Assembly (NCBI GenBank): GCA_934670025.1
Contig: CAKUOS010000004.1
Span: forward strand, 7,601-71,600
Source: an uncultured Oscillospiraceae bacterium
Lineage (GTDB): Bacteria > Bacillota > Clostridia > Oscillospirales > Oscillospiraceae
Reading direction: 5' to 3'
Length of the DNA stretch: 64,000 nucleotides
Both the position numbers and the translations under genes were made by a program. Positions 9,841-18,426 of the stretch are shown here, piece by piece (position 1 is the stretch's first letter; every line of letters begins with the position of its first letter). Below the pieces are notes generated by a model that searched no databases, had not been told where the DNA came from, and saw only the letters and a program-made list of their open reading frames with translations.

Positions 9841-11576
9841 AACCTTCATCCAAAACGATCACGCGCGTGCTCAAAAGCCTCGGGCGGTATCTGCCGCTTC
9901 TGGTCGTCTCGCTGCTGCTGGCCGCGGCCGGCGTCGCGGGCACGCTGTATATCCCCATCCTCGTCGGCCGCGCGATCGACAGGATCGCCGGTCCGGGGCA
10001 GGTCGATTTTGCCGCGGTCGGCGCGCTCGGCGTGCGCATCGCCGTTTTTGCCCTGCTGACGGCGCTGGCGCAGTGGGTCATGACCGCGATCCACAACCGC
10101 GTGTGCTTTTCCGTCACGCGCGATCTGCGCCGGCAGGCATTCGCGCAGCTCCAGCGGCTGCCGCTGGCGTATCTGGACAGCCATCCGTCGGGCGACACGC
10201 TCAGCCGTATCGTCGCCGACGTCGATCAGTTTGCCGATGGTCTGCTCATGGGCTTTACGCAGCTGTTTACCGGCGTTCTGACCATCGCCGGGACGCTCGG
10301 GTTCATGCTCTCGCTCAGCGTGAAGATCACGCTCGTCGTGGTGCTGCTGACGCCGCTGTCGCTGCTGGTGGCGAAGTTCATCGCCACGCGGACGTATTCC
10401 ATGTTCCGGCTGCAATCGAAGGCCAGAGGCGAGCAGACCGCGCTCGTGAACGAGCAGCTCGGCGGAATGCGCGTCGTGCAGGCATTTTCGCACGAGGAAG
10501 AGAGTCTGCGGCAGTTTGACGAGATCAACGGCCGCCTTGCGGCGGCTACGATGCGCGCGACGTTCTTCTCGTCGATGACGAACCCCTCCACGCGCATCAT
10601 CTATAACATCATCTACGCCTGCGTCGGGTTTACGGGCGCGGTCGGCGCGGCGGCGGGCACGATCACGGTCGGCGCGCTGACGTGCTTCCTCAGCTACGCG
10701 AACCAGTACGCCAAGCCGTTCAACGAGATCACCGGCGTCATCACCGAGCTTCAGAACGCGCTGGCGTGCGCGGACCGGGTCTTCGCGCTCATCGACGAGA
10801 CGGCCGAGACGCCCGACGCGCCCGATGCAAAGACGCTGACGGACGCGCAGGGGCGCGTGGCGCTGCAAAACGTCGCGTTCTCCTACACCCCGGAGCAGCG
10901 CCTCATCGAGGATCTGAGCCTGACCGTGCGGCCCGGCGAACGGGTGGCCATCGTCGGCCCGACGGGCTGCGGCAAGACGACGCTCATCAACCTCCTCATG
11001 CGCTTTTACGATGTGAAGGATGGCGCGATCACGGTCGACGGCAGCGACGTGCGCGCCGTCACGCGAAAGAGTCTGCGGCATCAGTACGGCATGGTCTTGC
11101 AGGACACGTGGTTGAAAAACGCCTCCGTGCGCGACAATATCCGTCTGGCAAAGCCCGATGCGAGCGAAGAAGAGATCGTGCAGGCGGCAAAAAAGGCGCA
11201 CGCCGATTCGTTCATCCGCCGTCTGCCGCAGGGCTACGACACGATGCTTTCCGATACCGGCGGCGCGCTGTCGGCAGGTCAGCGGCAGCTGCTGTGCATC
11301 GCGCGCGTGATGCTGTGCCTGCCGCCGATGCTGATCCTCGACGAGGCGACGAGCTCCATCGACACGCGCACGGAGCTCAAGATCCAGCAGGCGTTTGACG
11401 AGATGATGCAGGGCCGCACGAGCTTCGTCGTGGCGCACCGGCTGTCCACCATCCGCGAGGCCGACGTCATCCTCGTCATGAAGGACGGGCACATCATCGA
11501 GCAGGGGAAACACGACGCGCTTCTGGCGCAGAACGGCTTCTATGCGAAGCTCTATCACAGCCAGTTCGAAGGATAA
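9837..11576 (+). CDS. ABC exporter half-transporter, canonical ATPase
   Basis: 579 residues with a six-helix membrane domain and an ATPase carrying Walker A GPTGCGKTT, signature LSAGQRQ, Walker B LILDEATSSID and the switch histidine in VVAHRLST. It supplies the hydrolysis-competent site of the heterodimer with the preceding gene. The cluster 2171-11576 is collinear with short gaps or overlaps and ends in a strong bidirectional terminator. The substrate cannot be read from sequence. Confidence 0.93.
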   Translation: MKPSSKTITRVLKSLGRYLPLLVVSLLLAAAGVAGTLYIPILVGRAIDRIAGPGQVDFAAVGALGVRIAVFALLTALAQWVMTAIHNRVCFSVTRDLRRQAFAQLQRLPLAYLDSHPSGDTLSRIVADVDQFADGLLMGFTQLFTGVLTIAGTLGFMLSLSVKITLVVVLLTPLSLLVAKFIATRTYSMFRLQSKARGEQTALVNEQLGGMRVVQAFSHEEESLRQFDEINGRLAAATMRATFFSSMTNPSTRIIYNIIYACVGFTGAVGAAAGTITVGALTCFLSYANQYAKPFNEITGVITELQNALACADRVFALIDETAETPDAPDAKTLTDAQGRVALQNVAFSYTPEQRLIEDLSLTVRPGERVAIVGPTGCGKTTLINLLMRFYDVKDGAITVDGSDVRAVTRKSLRHQYGMVLQDTWLKNASVRDNIRLAKPDASEEEIVQAAKKAHADSFIRRLPQGYDTMLSDTGGALSAGQRQLLCIARVMLCLPPMLILDEATSSIDTRTELKIQQAFDEMMQGRTSFVVAHRLSTIREADVILVMKDGHIIEQGKHDALLAQNGFYAKLYHSQFEG

Positions 11577-11628
11577 GACAAAAAACAGGAGGAGCAGCAC
11601 ATAAGTGCTGCTCCTCCTGTTTTTGTCT
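11577..11628. terminator. Bidirectional terminator
   Basis: Near-perfect palindrome: ACAGGAGGAGCAGCAC and GTGCTGCTCCTCCTGT around the tetraloop ATAA, with A-tract on the left and T-tract on the right. It ends the ABC exporter operon on the plus strand and the ddl operon on the minus strand. Confidence 0.93.
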
Positions 11629-11632
11629 GGAT

Positions 11633-12217
11633 TCAGAAGGTCTGCGCCAGCGCGCGGGCGCTTTCGCACGCTGCGGCGAGAGAGGCTGCTCCGTCGAAGC
11701 CTGCGACGTCCATGCCGTCGGCCGCGATGCAGGCATAGCTGCAGATGCCGAAAAACTCGTGCATCGCGTCCAGATACCGGCTGCCCATCTCCATCGCGTC
11801 GCCGGTATAAAAGCCGCCGCGCGTCGTGAGATAGACCAGATGCCGGGCCTTGCAGAGGCCGCGCAGCCCGTCGGCCGAGGAGCCGAACGTGATGCCGTCG
11901 ACCGACACCTGCTCGATGTAGACTTTTAAAAGCGCCGGGAACGACAGATCCCAGAACGGCGCGGCAATGACGATCTCGTCCGCTTCGGCGAACTGATGCG
12001 CGTAGCGGAAGCGCACGTGATCGCGTGCGCCCGCAGCCAGCAGCGCCTCACGCTGGGCAAAATAGCTGTCCTTGAAGTAGGACAGATCCTCCGCCATCAG
12101 ATCGAGATGCGTGACGGAAAAGCCCTCCGGAAGCGCGGAGAGGAACGCATCGGCGAGCCGCTTCGTGCGCGAATCTTCCCGGCGGATGCAGCAGTCGACA
12201 AATAAGACGTTTTTCAT
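11633..12217 (-). CDS. Flavodoxin-fold NAD(P)H-dependent oxidoreductase (azoreductase-like)
   Basis: 194 residues starting MKNVLFVDCCIRREDSRTKRLADA, the FMN phosphate-binding loop type of the flavodoxin-like/AzoR family; VIAAPFWDLSFPALLKVYIEQV matches the conserved segment of that family. It should reduce quinones or azo compounds with FMN in the cytosol. It overlaps the upstream phosphorylase gene by 4 nt and is the last gene of the minus-strand operon. The true substrate is not predictable. Confidence 0.85.
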   Translation of the reverse strand: MKNVLFVDCCIRREDSRTKRLADAFLSALPEGFSVTHLDLMAEDLSYFKDSYFAQREALLAAGARDHVRFRYAHQFAEADEIVIAAPFWDLSFPALLKVYIEQVSVDGITFGSSADGLRGLCKARHLVYLTTRGGFYTGDAMEMGSRYLDAMHEFFGICSYACIAADGMDVAGFDGAASLAAACESARALAQTF

Positions 12218-12957
12218 CGGCCGCCCTCCTGCTCCAGGCGGTAAAACGCCTCCAGCGCGGTGCGGATCTCGTGCTTTTCGCCCTGCGCGGTCAGATCTTC
12301 GCCGTCCACGTAGCCGCCGATGGCGCCGGCCGTGTCGCCGCCCCAGAGCACGACGTTATTGAGGATGGACGCGGTCTGCATCCCGCGCAGACGGCCGACG
12401 GTAAACAGCGCCGCCGACTCCATATCCGCGCCGAGCGCGCCCTTGCGCGACCAGTATGCGCTTTCCGCGTCGTTTTCCTCGTGATAAAAGCTCTCGTGGC
12501 TGTGGATGATGCCGACATGATACCGGCAGCCGAGCGTCCTTGCCGCGTCTTCGCAGTATCCGAGCAGCCGGTGGTCGGCGACGGCGGGAAATTCGGTGTG
12601 GACGTACGTCTTTGATACGCCGTCGTCACGGATCGCGCCGCAGCCGAGGATGAGATCGCCCAGGCCGATGCCTGTCTGCAAGGCGCCGCACGAGCCGATG
12701 CGGATGGCGGCGGTCACGCCGATGTTATGCAGCTCCTCCAGGCTGATGGCGGCCGACGAGCCGCCGATGCCGGTCGAGATGACGAGCACCGGCACGCCGC
12801 GGTAGGTGCCGCGCAGGCTGCGGAACTCGCGGTTGTACGCAAGCTCGCGCACATTTTCCAGAAAGGCCGCCACGCGGCCCACGCGCGCCGGGTCGCCCGG
12901 CAGGACGGCGTATTTCGCGCCGGCAGATTCGTCAAGACAGATATGCGGCTGTTTCAT
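12214..12957 (-). CDS. Nucleoside phosphorylase (uridine phosphorylase-like)
   Basis: 247 residues of the PNP/UDP superfamily: the phosphate-binding start AVLPGDPARVGRV, the central GGSSAAISLEELHNIG and RIGSCGALQ, and the nucleoside-site GADMESAALFTVGRL. These enzymes split nucleosides with phosphate to base and ribose-1-phosphate (salvage). The motif order fits uridine phosphorylase or a related nucleoside phosphorylase; base specificity is uncertain. Sits 14 nt after the DUF1934 gene and overlaps the next by 4 nt. Confidence 0.87.
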   Translation of the reverse strand: MKQPHICLDESAGAKYAVLPGDPARVGRVAAFLENVRELAYNREFRSLRGTYRGVPVLVISTGIGGSSAAISLEELHNIGVTAAIRIGSCGALQTGIGLGDLILGCGAIRDDGVSKTYVHTEFPAVADHRLLGYCEDAARTLGCRYHVGIIHSHESFYHEENDAESAYWSRKGALGADMESAALFTVGRLRGMQTASILNNVVLWGGDTAGAIGGYVDGEDLTAQGEKHEIRTALEAFYRLEQEGGR

Positions 12958-12971
12958 ACGTGTTTGCTCCT

Positions 12972-13403
12972 TCAGACGGTTTGAATTTCAATGTGATACC
13001 GGTTGCGGCTGCACAATGTGTGCTCTACCTCCACGCGGTAGTCCAGGTCGAGCACGCCGCCGTGCTCGTTTAAAAGCGTCGTCATGCCCTCGGTCACGAC
13101 GCTGATCATCATCGTGCCGAAGCCCATGTCGTACAGCGAATCGTGCGGCGCGGCGAGATCGAACAGCATCTCGGCGTTGACCTTGCCGGTGCGCCGCAGC
13201 GTGACGCGCTTGCCCTCGTCGATCGTGAAGGCGGTCACGACGCCCTCAAGCCCGGTCATTTCCGACTCGATATAGGTGATGCGGACGTAGCCCGGCTCAT
13301 AGCAGTACGAGCCGTCGGTGACCAGCTGGAGCGTCTCGGGCTCCATGCCGTCCATGTGCTGCGTGCCGGTGATGGAGATCCTTGCGGGCTGCACCATATT
13401 CAA
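12972..13403 (-). CDS. DUF1934 (YwiB-like) beta-barrel protein
   Basis: 143 residues matching the small lipocalin-like DUF1934 family: opening ISITGTQHMDGMEPETLQLVTDGSY, the central ITYIESEMTGLEGVVTAF and the closing LDYRVEVEHTLCSRNRYHIEI. Function is unknown in the family. It overlaps the end of ddl by 4 nt, so it is translated with the cell-wall ligase. Confidence 0.82.
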   Translation of the reverse strand: MNMVQPARISITGTQHMDGMEPETLQLVTDGSYCYEPGYVRITYIESEMTGLEGVVTAFTIDEGKRVTLRRTGKVNAEMLFDLAAPHDSLYDMGFGTMMISVVTEGMTTLLNEHGGVLDLDYRVEVEHTLCSRNRYHIEIQTV

Positions 13404-14461
13404 TCCTCCAGCGCCAGCGCGATCAGATCGTCGATCAGCTCCCGGTAGGGGATGCCGCTGGCCTCGAAGAGCTTGGGATACATCGAGATGGACGTGAAGC
13501 CCGGGATGGTGTTGATCTCATTGAAAACGGGCTCGCCGTCCGGTGTGACGAAGAAGTCGACGCGCGACAGACCGCGGCAGCCCATGGCCCGGTAGACGCG
13601 CACGGCAAGCTCACGGATCCGTTCGGCCGTCTGCTCGGAAATGCGCGCGGGGATATAGAGCTTTGCGCAGTCGGAGATATATTTTGCCTCGTAATCATAA
13701 AATTCCGCGCCGGAATCGATCTCGCCGCACACCGAGGCGAACGGGCTGCCGTTGCCGAGCACGGCGACCTCGACCTCCTGCCCGCAGATGCATTCCTCGA
13801 CGAGGACCTTGCGGTCGTAGGTGAGCGCCTTTTCGATCGCGCGCGCCAGCGCCGCGCGATCGGCGGCTTTGCCGACGCCGACGGACGAGCCGGTGCCCGC
13901 GGGCTTGACGAACACGGGATAGGAGAAGCGGGCCTCGACGGCGTCGAGCGACGCTTCGCGGCAGCGCGTGAAACCCTCGCGCGTGACGAGCTGCCACGCG
14001 GCCTGACGGATCTGTTCGGCGCCCACGACGAGCTTCGTCGTGGTCTTATCCATGCACGCGGCCGACGCGGCCACGTGCGGCCCGACATACGGGATGCCCG
14101 CGACCTGTAAAAGGCCCTGGATCGCGCCGTCTTCGCAGTTTTCGCCGTGCATCACGGGGAAGACCACGTCGATGCGCTCACGCACGACGCAGTCATGCTC
14201 AAAGCTGAGCAGGCCCTGTCCGCGCACCGGCGAGAGCGCCGCCTGCCGGTTTTCCGGGCAGGTCTGCCACGTGCCGGCCGGCAGCATCCCGTAATCCTTT
14301 CCGCCGAAGAGCAGCCAGTCGCCCGATTTTGTGATGCCGACGGGGAAAATGTTGTATTTTTCATGGTCGATGTGGTTCAGCACCGATTCGGCTGACCGCA
14401 AAGAGACCTCGTGTTCCGACGATACGCCGCCGAAGAGCACGCAAACACTCAGTTTTTTCAA
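13400..14461 (-). CDS. ddl: D-alanine--D-alanine ligase
   Basis: 353 residues. The N-terminus KKLSVCVLFGGVSSEHEVSLRSAESVL carries the substrate-binding Glu loop. The ATP-grasp region includes VKPAGTGSSVGVGKA and the metal-binding end FNEINTIPGFTSISMYPKLFEASG. It makes the D-Ala-D-Ala dipeptide for peptidoglycan. The start is a TTG with GAGGTCC about 7 nt upstream; no ATG fits. First gene of the minus-strand operon, with a good promoter upstream. Confidence 0.96.
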   Translation of the reverse strand: MKKLSVCVLFGGVSSEHEVSLRSAESVLNHIDHEKYNIFPVGITKSGDWLLFGGKDYGMLPAGTWQTCPENRQAALSPVRGQGLLSFEHDCVVRERIDVVFPVMHGENCEDGAIQGLLQVAGIPYVGPHVAASAACMDKTTTKLVVGAEQIRQAAWQLVTREGFTRCREASLDAVEARFSYPVFVKPAGTGSSVGVGKAADRAALARAIEKALTYDRKVLVEECICGQEVEVAVLGNGSPFASVCGEIDSGAEFYDYEAKYISDCAKLYIPARISEQTAERIRELAVRVYRAMGCRGLSRVDFFVTPDGEPVFNEINTIPGFTSISMYPKLFEASGIPYRELIDDLIALALED

Positions 14462-14518
14462 AGCAGGACCTCATTTCCGCCGCAGATACAGGACTTGACA
14501 CAGCGGCCTTATCTTTTT

Positions 14519-14547
14519 ATAATATGCGAAACCGCCCTGAAAGGCAA
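14519..14547 (-). promoter_or_regulatory. Sigma-A promoter for the ddl operon
   Basis: Read on the minus strand: TTGCCT, a 17-nt spacer, then TATTAT, about 55 nt before the ddl start. Confidence 0.7.
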
Positions 14548-14580
14548 GGATATTTTTCCGCTTTCCAGCGATTTTACCAG

Positions 14581-14609
14581 TGGAAAATCGCGCGCGCGGT
14601 GTATATAAT
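14581..14609 (+). promoter_or_regulatory. Promoter for the small gene at 14642
   Basis: TGGAAA, 17 nt, TATAAT, followed by AAAGGAGG before the ATG. The -35 matches consensus at 4 of 6 positions. Divergent from the ddl promoter. Confidence 0.6.
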
Positions 14610-14641
14610 GAATAGGCAGACATGAAAAGGAGGCTTTCGGT

Positions 14642-15058
14642 ATGCAGATCGATTTGACAAAAAAAGAGTTTCGACGGCTTCTGGATATGGTCTATATCGG
14701 CAACTGGATCCTCAACTCGACCCGCGGCGACGACCGCTTCACGGATTATGACGATCTGGAATCGAAGCTGTTCGCGCTGTGCCGGGAGCAGGGCATGGGT
14801 TCGCTTGTCGAGCGGTTTCAGGGCGCGGACGTGCCGTCGCGCGCGTTTTCCGACGGCGGCATCCACGAGGCCATCATGGATTACGAGGACACGGTCTTCT
14901 ACGAGATCCTCGCCGAGGAGCTTGCCCGGCGCGACATGGACTATCAGCCCGTCTCCAACGATAATTACGAGGAGCTCGTCTCCCGCATGGACGATTACAT
15001 CGCCGAGTTCGAGGCCCACGGCACCGACAATATCTCCATACCCGATATGGATGTATGA
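14642..15058 (+). CDS. Small acidic protein, unrecognised
   Basis: 138 residues with its own promoter, a strong AAAGGAGG site and a terminator behind it, so it is likely a real single-gene unit. It is rich in Asp/Glu and predicted mostly helical (LTKKEFRRLLDMVYIGNWILNS at the N-terminus, NDNYEELVSRMDDYIAEFEAHG near the end). No signal peptide, membrane helix or Cys/His cluster is visible. I do not recognise the family. Confidence 0.75.
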   Translation: MQIDLTKKEFRRLLDMVYIGNWILNSTRGDDRFTDYDDLESKLFALCREQGMGSLVERFQGADVPSRAFSDGGIHEAIMDYEDTVFYEILAEELARRDMDYQPVSNDNYEELVSRMDDYIAEFEAHGTDNISIPDMDV

Positions 15059-15065
15059 ACGGAAC

Positions 15066-15167
15066 AAAAGCGTTCCTTCTGCCGCGGCAGGAGGGACGCT
15101 TTGGCGCATCGAACCGTTCTTTCGACACACTGACGAAGTCCCGGCTGGTGGCCGGGACTTCGTTTTT
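15066..15167 (+). terminator. Two consecutive hairpins after the small acidic gene
   Basis: The first is an 18-bp imperfect stem at 15067-15103 (AAAGCGTTCC paired with GGGACGCTTT). The second, ACGAAGTCCCGG/CCGGGACTTCGT at 15133-15163, is followed by TTTTGCTTTT. The second is a standard intrinsic terminator and also faces the end of the convergent TPR gene. Confidence 0.8.
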
Positions 15168-15172
15168 GCTTT

Positions 15173-15961
15173 TCAATCGTGCAGGGTGTCGCGGTAGGCG
15201 GCAAGGAAGCTGAAACAGAACCAGAAGCCGCTGCGCGCGAGGAGCGTTTTTCGCAAGGCGCCGGCCTGTTCTGCTTCACCGCGCGCTTCGAACAGCACGC
15301 ACAGGCCGTAAGCCGCCATGGAAAATTGCAGATCGTCGGGTTCGGCGGCCAGCTCCGCCAGCATATCCGCCATCGGCGCAAATCCTGCCGCCGCGCGCAT
15401 CGCTTTTTCATACGCTGTGTGGTGGCCGACGTACATATCGGGGCGGTAGTGCCGCCGCAGGGTCTTCTGCGCGTCGTCCGCCTTTTCGGCGCGGAGCTGC
15501 GACAGCACCAGCCAGTAGACGTCCGCGATGTACATATCGTCGTCCGGCGGCGCGATGGCGAGCGAATCCGAAAACGCACGGGCCGCGGCGTCGTATTCCT
15601 GCATCAGATAGTGCGCCATGCCGATGCGGTAGCGCGACATGACGCTCACGCCGTCCGCCTGTTCGCAGCGGGTATAATCGGCCAGCGCTTTTTCAAATTG
15701 CAGCGTGTCGAGATACTTCGGGCCGCGCTTTCGGTATGCCTCCATGCGGTCCGGGTCGAGCGCGACCGCCTGCGTCAGCGCATCGATTGCCTCGCGGAAG
15801 CGCAGCTGCCAGCAGAGCGCGTCGGCCAGCTCCAGAAGCGTTTCATACGTCTGCGGCTTTGCGAGGCAGGCGCGGATCTCGTCCGTGTCGGCAAGCCCGT
15901 GCGGCAGATCCCGAAACTGACTTTCGTGCGAAGCGTGGACGTCGGCAAAGTATTTTCCCAT
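15173..15961 (-). CDS. Tetratricopeptide-repeat protein
   Basis: 262 residues from MGKYFADVHASHESQF. TPR-like helical pairs run from about residue 30 (ELADALCWQLRFREAIDALTQAVALDPDRMEAYRKRG, then FEKALADYTRCEQADGVSVMSRYRIGMAHYLMQEYDAAARAFSDSLAIAPPD). No signal peptide or catalytic motif. It starts 1 nt beyond the permease stop, so it is the last gene of the Opp-like operon, an unusual position for a cytosolic TPR protein. Role unknown; a scaffold or regulator of peptide uptake is only a guess. Confidence 0.8.
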   Translation of the reverse strand: MGKYFADVHASHESQFRDLPHGLADTDEIRACLAKPQTYETLLELADALCWQLRFREAIDALTQAVALDPDRMEAYRKRGPKYLDTLQFEKALADYTRCEQADGVSVMSRYRIGMAHYLMQEYDAAARAFSDSLAIAPPDDDMYIADVYWLVLSQLRAEKADDAQKTLRRHYRPDMYVGHHTAYEKAMRAAAGFAPMADMLAELAAEPDDLQFSMAAYGLCVLFEARGEAEQAGALRKTLLARSGFWFCFSFLAAYRDTLHD

Positions 15962-15962
15962 C

Positions 15963-16775
15963 TTAAACCTCCGAGATCGTTTCTTTTCTTGCGGCAAACC
16001 AGAGACTGACCAGATAAAACGCCAGACACAGCAGCATGATGCACACGCCGGGCGCCAGCAGATACTGGTATGCGCCGCGCAAAAACGCACCGCGCTTGTA
16101 CGCGAAATTCACCATCGTGCCCCACGTCGGGCGGTAGAGATCGCCGAGCCCCAGAAACGAGAGCGTCGACTCCATCATGATGCAGCTGTTGACCCCGAGC
16201 AGGAACCGCGACAGCAGCACGTCCGTGAGGTTCGGCAGCATATGCCGCACGGCAATATGCGCGCGGCTGTAGCCGAGGATGCGGCAGCTCTCAATGAACG
16301 TCTGCGTGCGCAGCTGCAAGACCTTCGCGCGCACGGCGCGCGCCGTGCCGACCCAGCTGAACGCCGCGATGAGCACGGTCAGATGCGCCGCGGAACTGCC
16401 GAAAAATGTCGCCAGCACGATGAGCGAGATGAGCCGCGGCAGCAGGACGAAGATCTGGATGAGGCCGTCGGCCGCGCGGCCGAGCCGCCCGCGGAAGCTC
16501 GCCGGCAGGCCGATGCACGTGCCGAGCAGCAGCGTCAGCGCGCTGCTGAGCAGCCCCACGAGCAGCGTCTGCCGTGTGCCGCAGACAAGCTCGGTGAAAA
16601 TATCGTAGCCCATCGCGTTCGTGCCGAGCCAATGCTCCCGGCTCATGGGGAGCCACTTGCCGAACGACGTTTTCGGGTCATAGGCGGTAAAAAGGCCCGG
16701 CGCGAACGCGGCCAGCATGAAGAGCGCCAGCAGGGAAAGCCCCAGAACGAGGGACAGAAGGCGTCGTTTCTTCAT
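15963..16775 (-). CDS. Opp/Dpp-type ABC permease, DppC subunit
   Basis: 270 residues from MKKRRLLSLVLGLSLLALFM, the conserved N-terminal helix of the DppC/OppC family. The periplasmic-side motif HWLGTNAMGYDIFTELVCGTRQTLLVG and the EAA-like coupling loop ESCRILGYSRAHIAVRHMLPNL are present. The start was moved to this ATG because it overlaps the upstream permease stop by 4 nt. Forms the channel with the DppB-type subunit. Confidence 0.9.
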   Translation of the reverse strand: MKKRRLLSLVLGLSLLALFMLAAFAPGLFTAYDPKTSFGKWLPMSREHWLGTNAMGYDIFTELVCGTRQTLLVGLLSSALTLLLGTCIGLPASFRGRLGRAADGLIQIFVLLPRLISLIVLATFFGSSAAHLTVLIAAFSWVGTARAVRAKVLQLRTQTFIESCRILGYSRAHIAVRHMLPNLTDVLLSRFLLGVNSCIMMESTLSFLGLGDLYRPTWGTMVNFAYKRGAFLRGAYQYLLAPGVCIMLLCLAFYLVSLWFAARKETISEV

Positions 16776-17749
16776 ACTGCGTCCTCCTGCTTCCGCTTCG
16801 GGTCGATGAGCAGGCACAGAAAGTCGGTGACGAGGATCGAGAGCACCATGATGCACGTCGTCACGAACAAAATGCCCTGCATGAGCGGGTAATCGAGCGT
16901 ATAGACCGCCTCGGTCAGAAGCGAGCCCATTCCGCCGATGGAGAAGATCTTCTCAATGACGACCGAGCCGCCCACGCACAGCGATACGCTCATGCCGAGC
17001 ATGGTGAGGAACGGCTGCGCGATCGTGCGCAGCAGATACGACCGGCGGATCATGCCGTCGGGAAGACCGCGCTGCTTCGCATAGAGGATATATTTTTCGT
17101 CCGACGCGCTGGCCGCCATATTGCGCACGAGCAGATACCGGCCCGGCAGCGCCGAGAGCGTCAGCGTCAGAACCGGCAGGAGAAGATGCAGAAGCCGGTC
17201 GAGGACGTAGCCCGCCGTGCCGCGCGCGGCGTCCGGGGAATTGAGCCCCGTATAGGGCAGGAGCTTCGTCTGAAAGCAGAACACGATCATCAGGCCCAGG
17301 CCGATGAGAAACGCCGGAACGGCGTTTAAGACGATCAGCGCCGTGGTGGAAAGCCGGTCGAAGCGGCTGTCCTTTTTATAGCCGCACCGCAGCCCCCAGA
17401 GAAGCCCGATCCCCGCCGAGAGCAGCACCGCCGGGACGGTAATTTGCAGCGTGTAGCCGAGCTTTTCGCCGATGAGCGACGCGACGGCGGCGTCCTTCTT
17501 ATAGGAATACCCCAGCGTCCCGTCCAGCAGCGAACGCAGATAATAGGAAAACTGCACCGCAAGCGGCTTGTTCAGGTGCAGCGCATCCTTGTAAAACGCC
17601 ACCTGTGCGGGCGTCATCTCCTGCTCGGAAAAGCCCGTCAGGTACGCCACCGGATCGCCCGGCAGCAGCCGCGGCAGGAAGAAATTGAGCGTCACGACGA
17701 GAAAGAAGCAGACGAGCGCCAGCAGCATATTCTTTTTGTAATCCTTCAC
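16772..17749 (-). CDS. Opp/Dpp-type ABC permease, DppB subunit
   Basis: 325 residues from a GTG in a GTGA overlap with the preceding ATPase. Six membrane helices; the family signature FFLPRLLPGDPVAYLTG near the N-terminus, DGTLGYSYKKDAAVASLI, and VIEKIFSIGGMGSLLTEAVYTLDYPLMQG near the end are diagnostic of DppB/OppB. Imports peptides or, in some homologues, nickel or opine-like solutes. Confidence 0.9.
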   Translation of the reverse strand: MKDYKKNMLLALVCFFLVVTLNFFLPRLLPGDPVAYLTGFSEQEMTPAQVAFYKDALHLNKPLAVQFSYYLRSLLDGTLGYSYKKDAAVASLIGEKLGYTLQITVPAVLLSAGIGLLWGLRCGYKKDSRFDRLSTTALIVLNAVPAFLIGLGLMIVFCFQTKLLPYTGLNSPDAARGTAGYVLDRLLHLLLPVLTLTLSALPGRYLLVRNMAASASDEKYILYAKQRGLPDGMIRRSYLLRTIAQPFLTMLGMSVSLCVGGSVVIEKIFSIGGMGSLLTEAVYTLDYPLMQGILFVTTCIMVLSILVTDFLCLLIDPKRKQEDAV

Positions 17750-18426
17750 GCCCGCACCTCTTTCAGCCGGTGAGTTTCGTCGAATACAAAGACCGTGTCG
17801 CAGTAAAAGTCCGTCAGCTGCCGGTCGTGGCTGATGAACAGGACCGAGCCGCCGCGCGCGACCAGCTGCGCCCGGACCAGCGCGAGGAGGTTGGCCTGCG
17901 TCGACACGTCCAGCATCGACGTCGCCTCGTCCAGAATGAGCAGCTTCGGGCGCAGCAGCAGACACCGCGCCAGCGCCACGCGCTGCGCTTCGCCGCCGGA
18001 GATCTGCCGCGGCAGATGCGCGGGGATCCCGGGCGAGAGCTGCATCTGCGCCATCATATCGGCGATCAGCGTGTCCGCGGCCTGTCTGTTTTCGGCCAGA
18101 CGGTGATAGCGAATAAGCTCGCGCAGCCCTGCGCCGATCTTCTGCGACGGATCGAGCGAGGCATACGGCTGCTGATAGACCATCTGCACGGCAAGCCCGC
18201 GTTTGCGGTCGTAAGCCGTGTCCGCCGAGACGAGCAGCTGCCCGTCCAGAAAAATTTCGCCCGCGTCGGGCGCGCACACGCCGCACAGGAGCTTTGCCAG
18301 CGTGGATTTTCCGATGCCGCTGGCGCCGAACACGCCGATGATCCGCCCGTCCGGGATCGCCAGCGAGACGTCCTGCAAAACGGGCCGGGATCCGAATGAT
18401 TTGCGGCAGTTTCTGATCTCAATCAT
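17746..18426 (-). CDS. Opp/Dpp-type ABC ATPase, second subunit (DppF/OppF-like)
   Basis: 226 residues from MIEIRNCRKSF. Walker A GASGIGKSTL, signature ISGGEAQRVALARCLLLRPKLLILDEATS and switch HD in FISHD. It is short: it lacks the C-terminal zinc/oligopeptide extension usual in OppF (about 320 residues), ending soon after the switch region. It overlaps both neighbours, so the four transporter genes are tightly coupled. Confidence 0.9.
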   Translation of the reverse strand: MIEIRNCRKSFGSRPVLQDVSLAIPDGRIIGVFGASGIGKSTLAKLLCGVCAPDAGEIFLDGQLLVSADTAYDRKRGLAVQMVYQQPYASLDPSQKIGAGLRELIRYHRLAENRQAADTLIADMMAQMQLSPGIPAHLPRQISGGEAQRVALARCLLLRPKLLILDEATSMLDVSTQANLLALVRAQLVARGGSVLFISHDRQLTDFYCDTVFVFDETHRLKEVRA

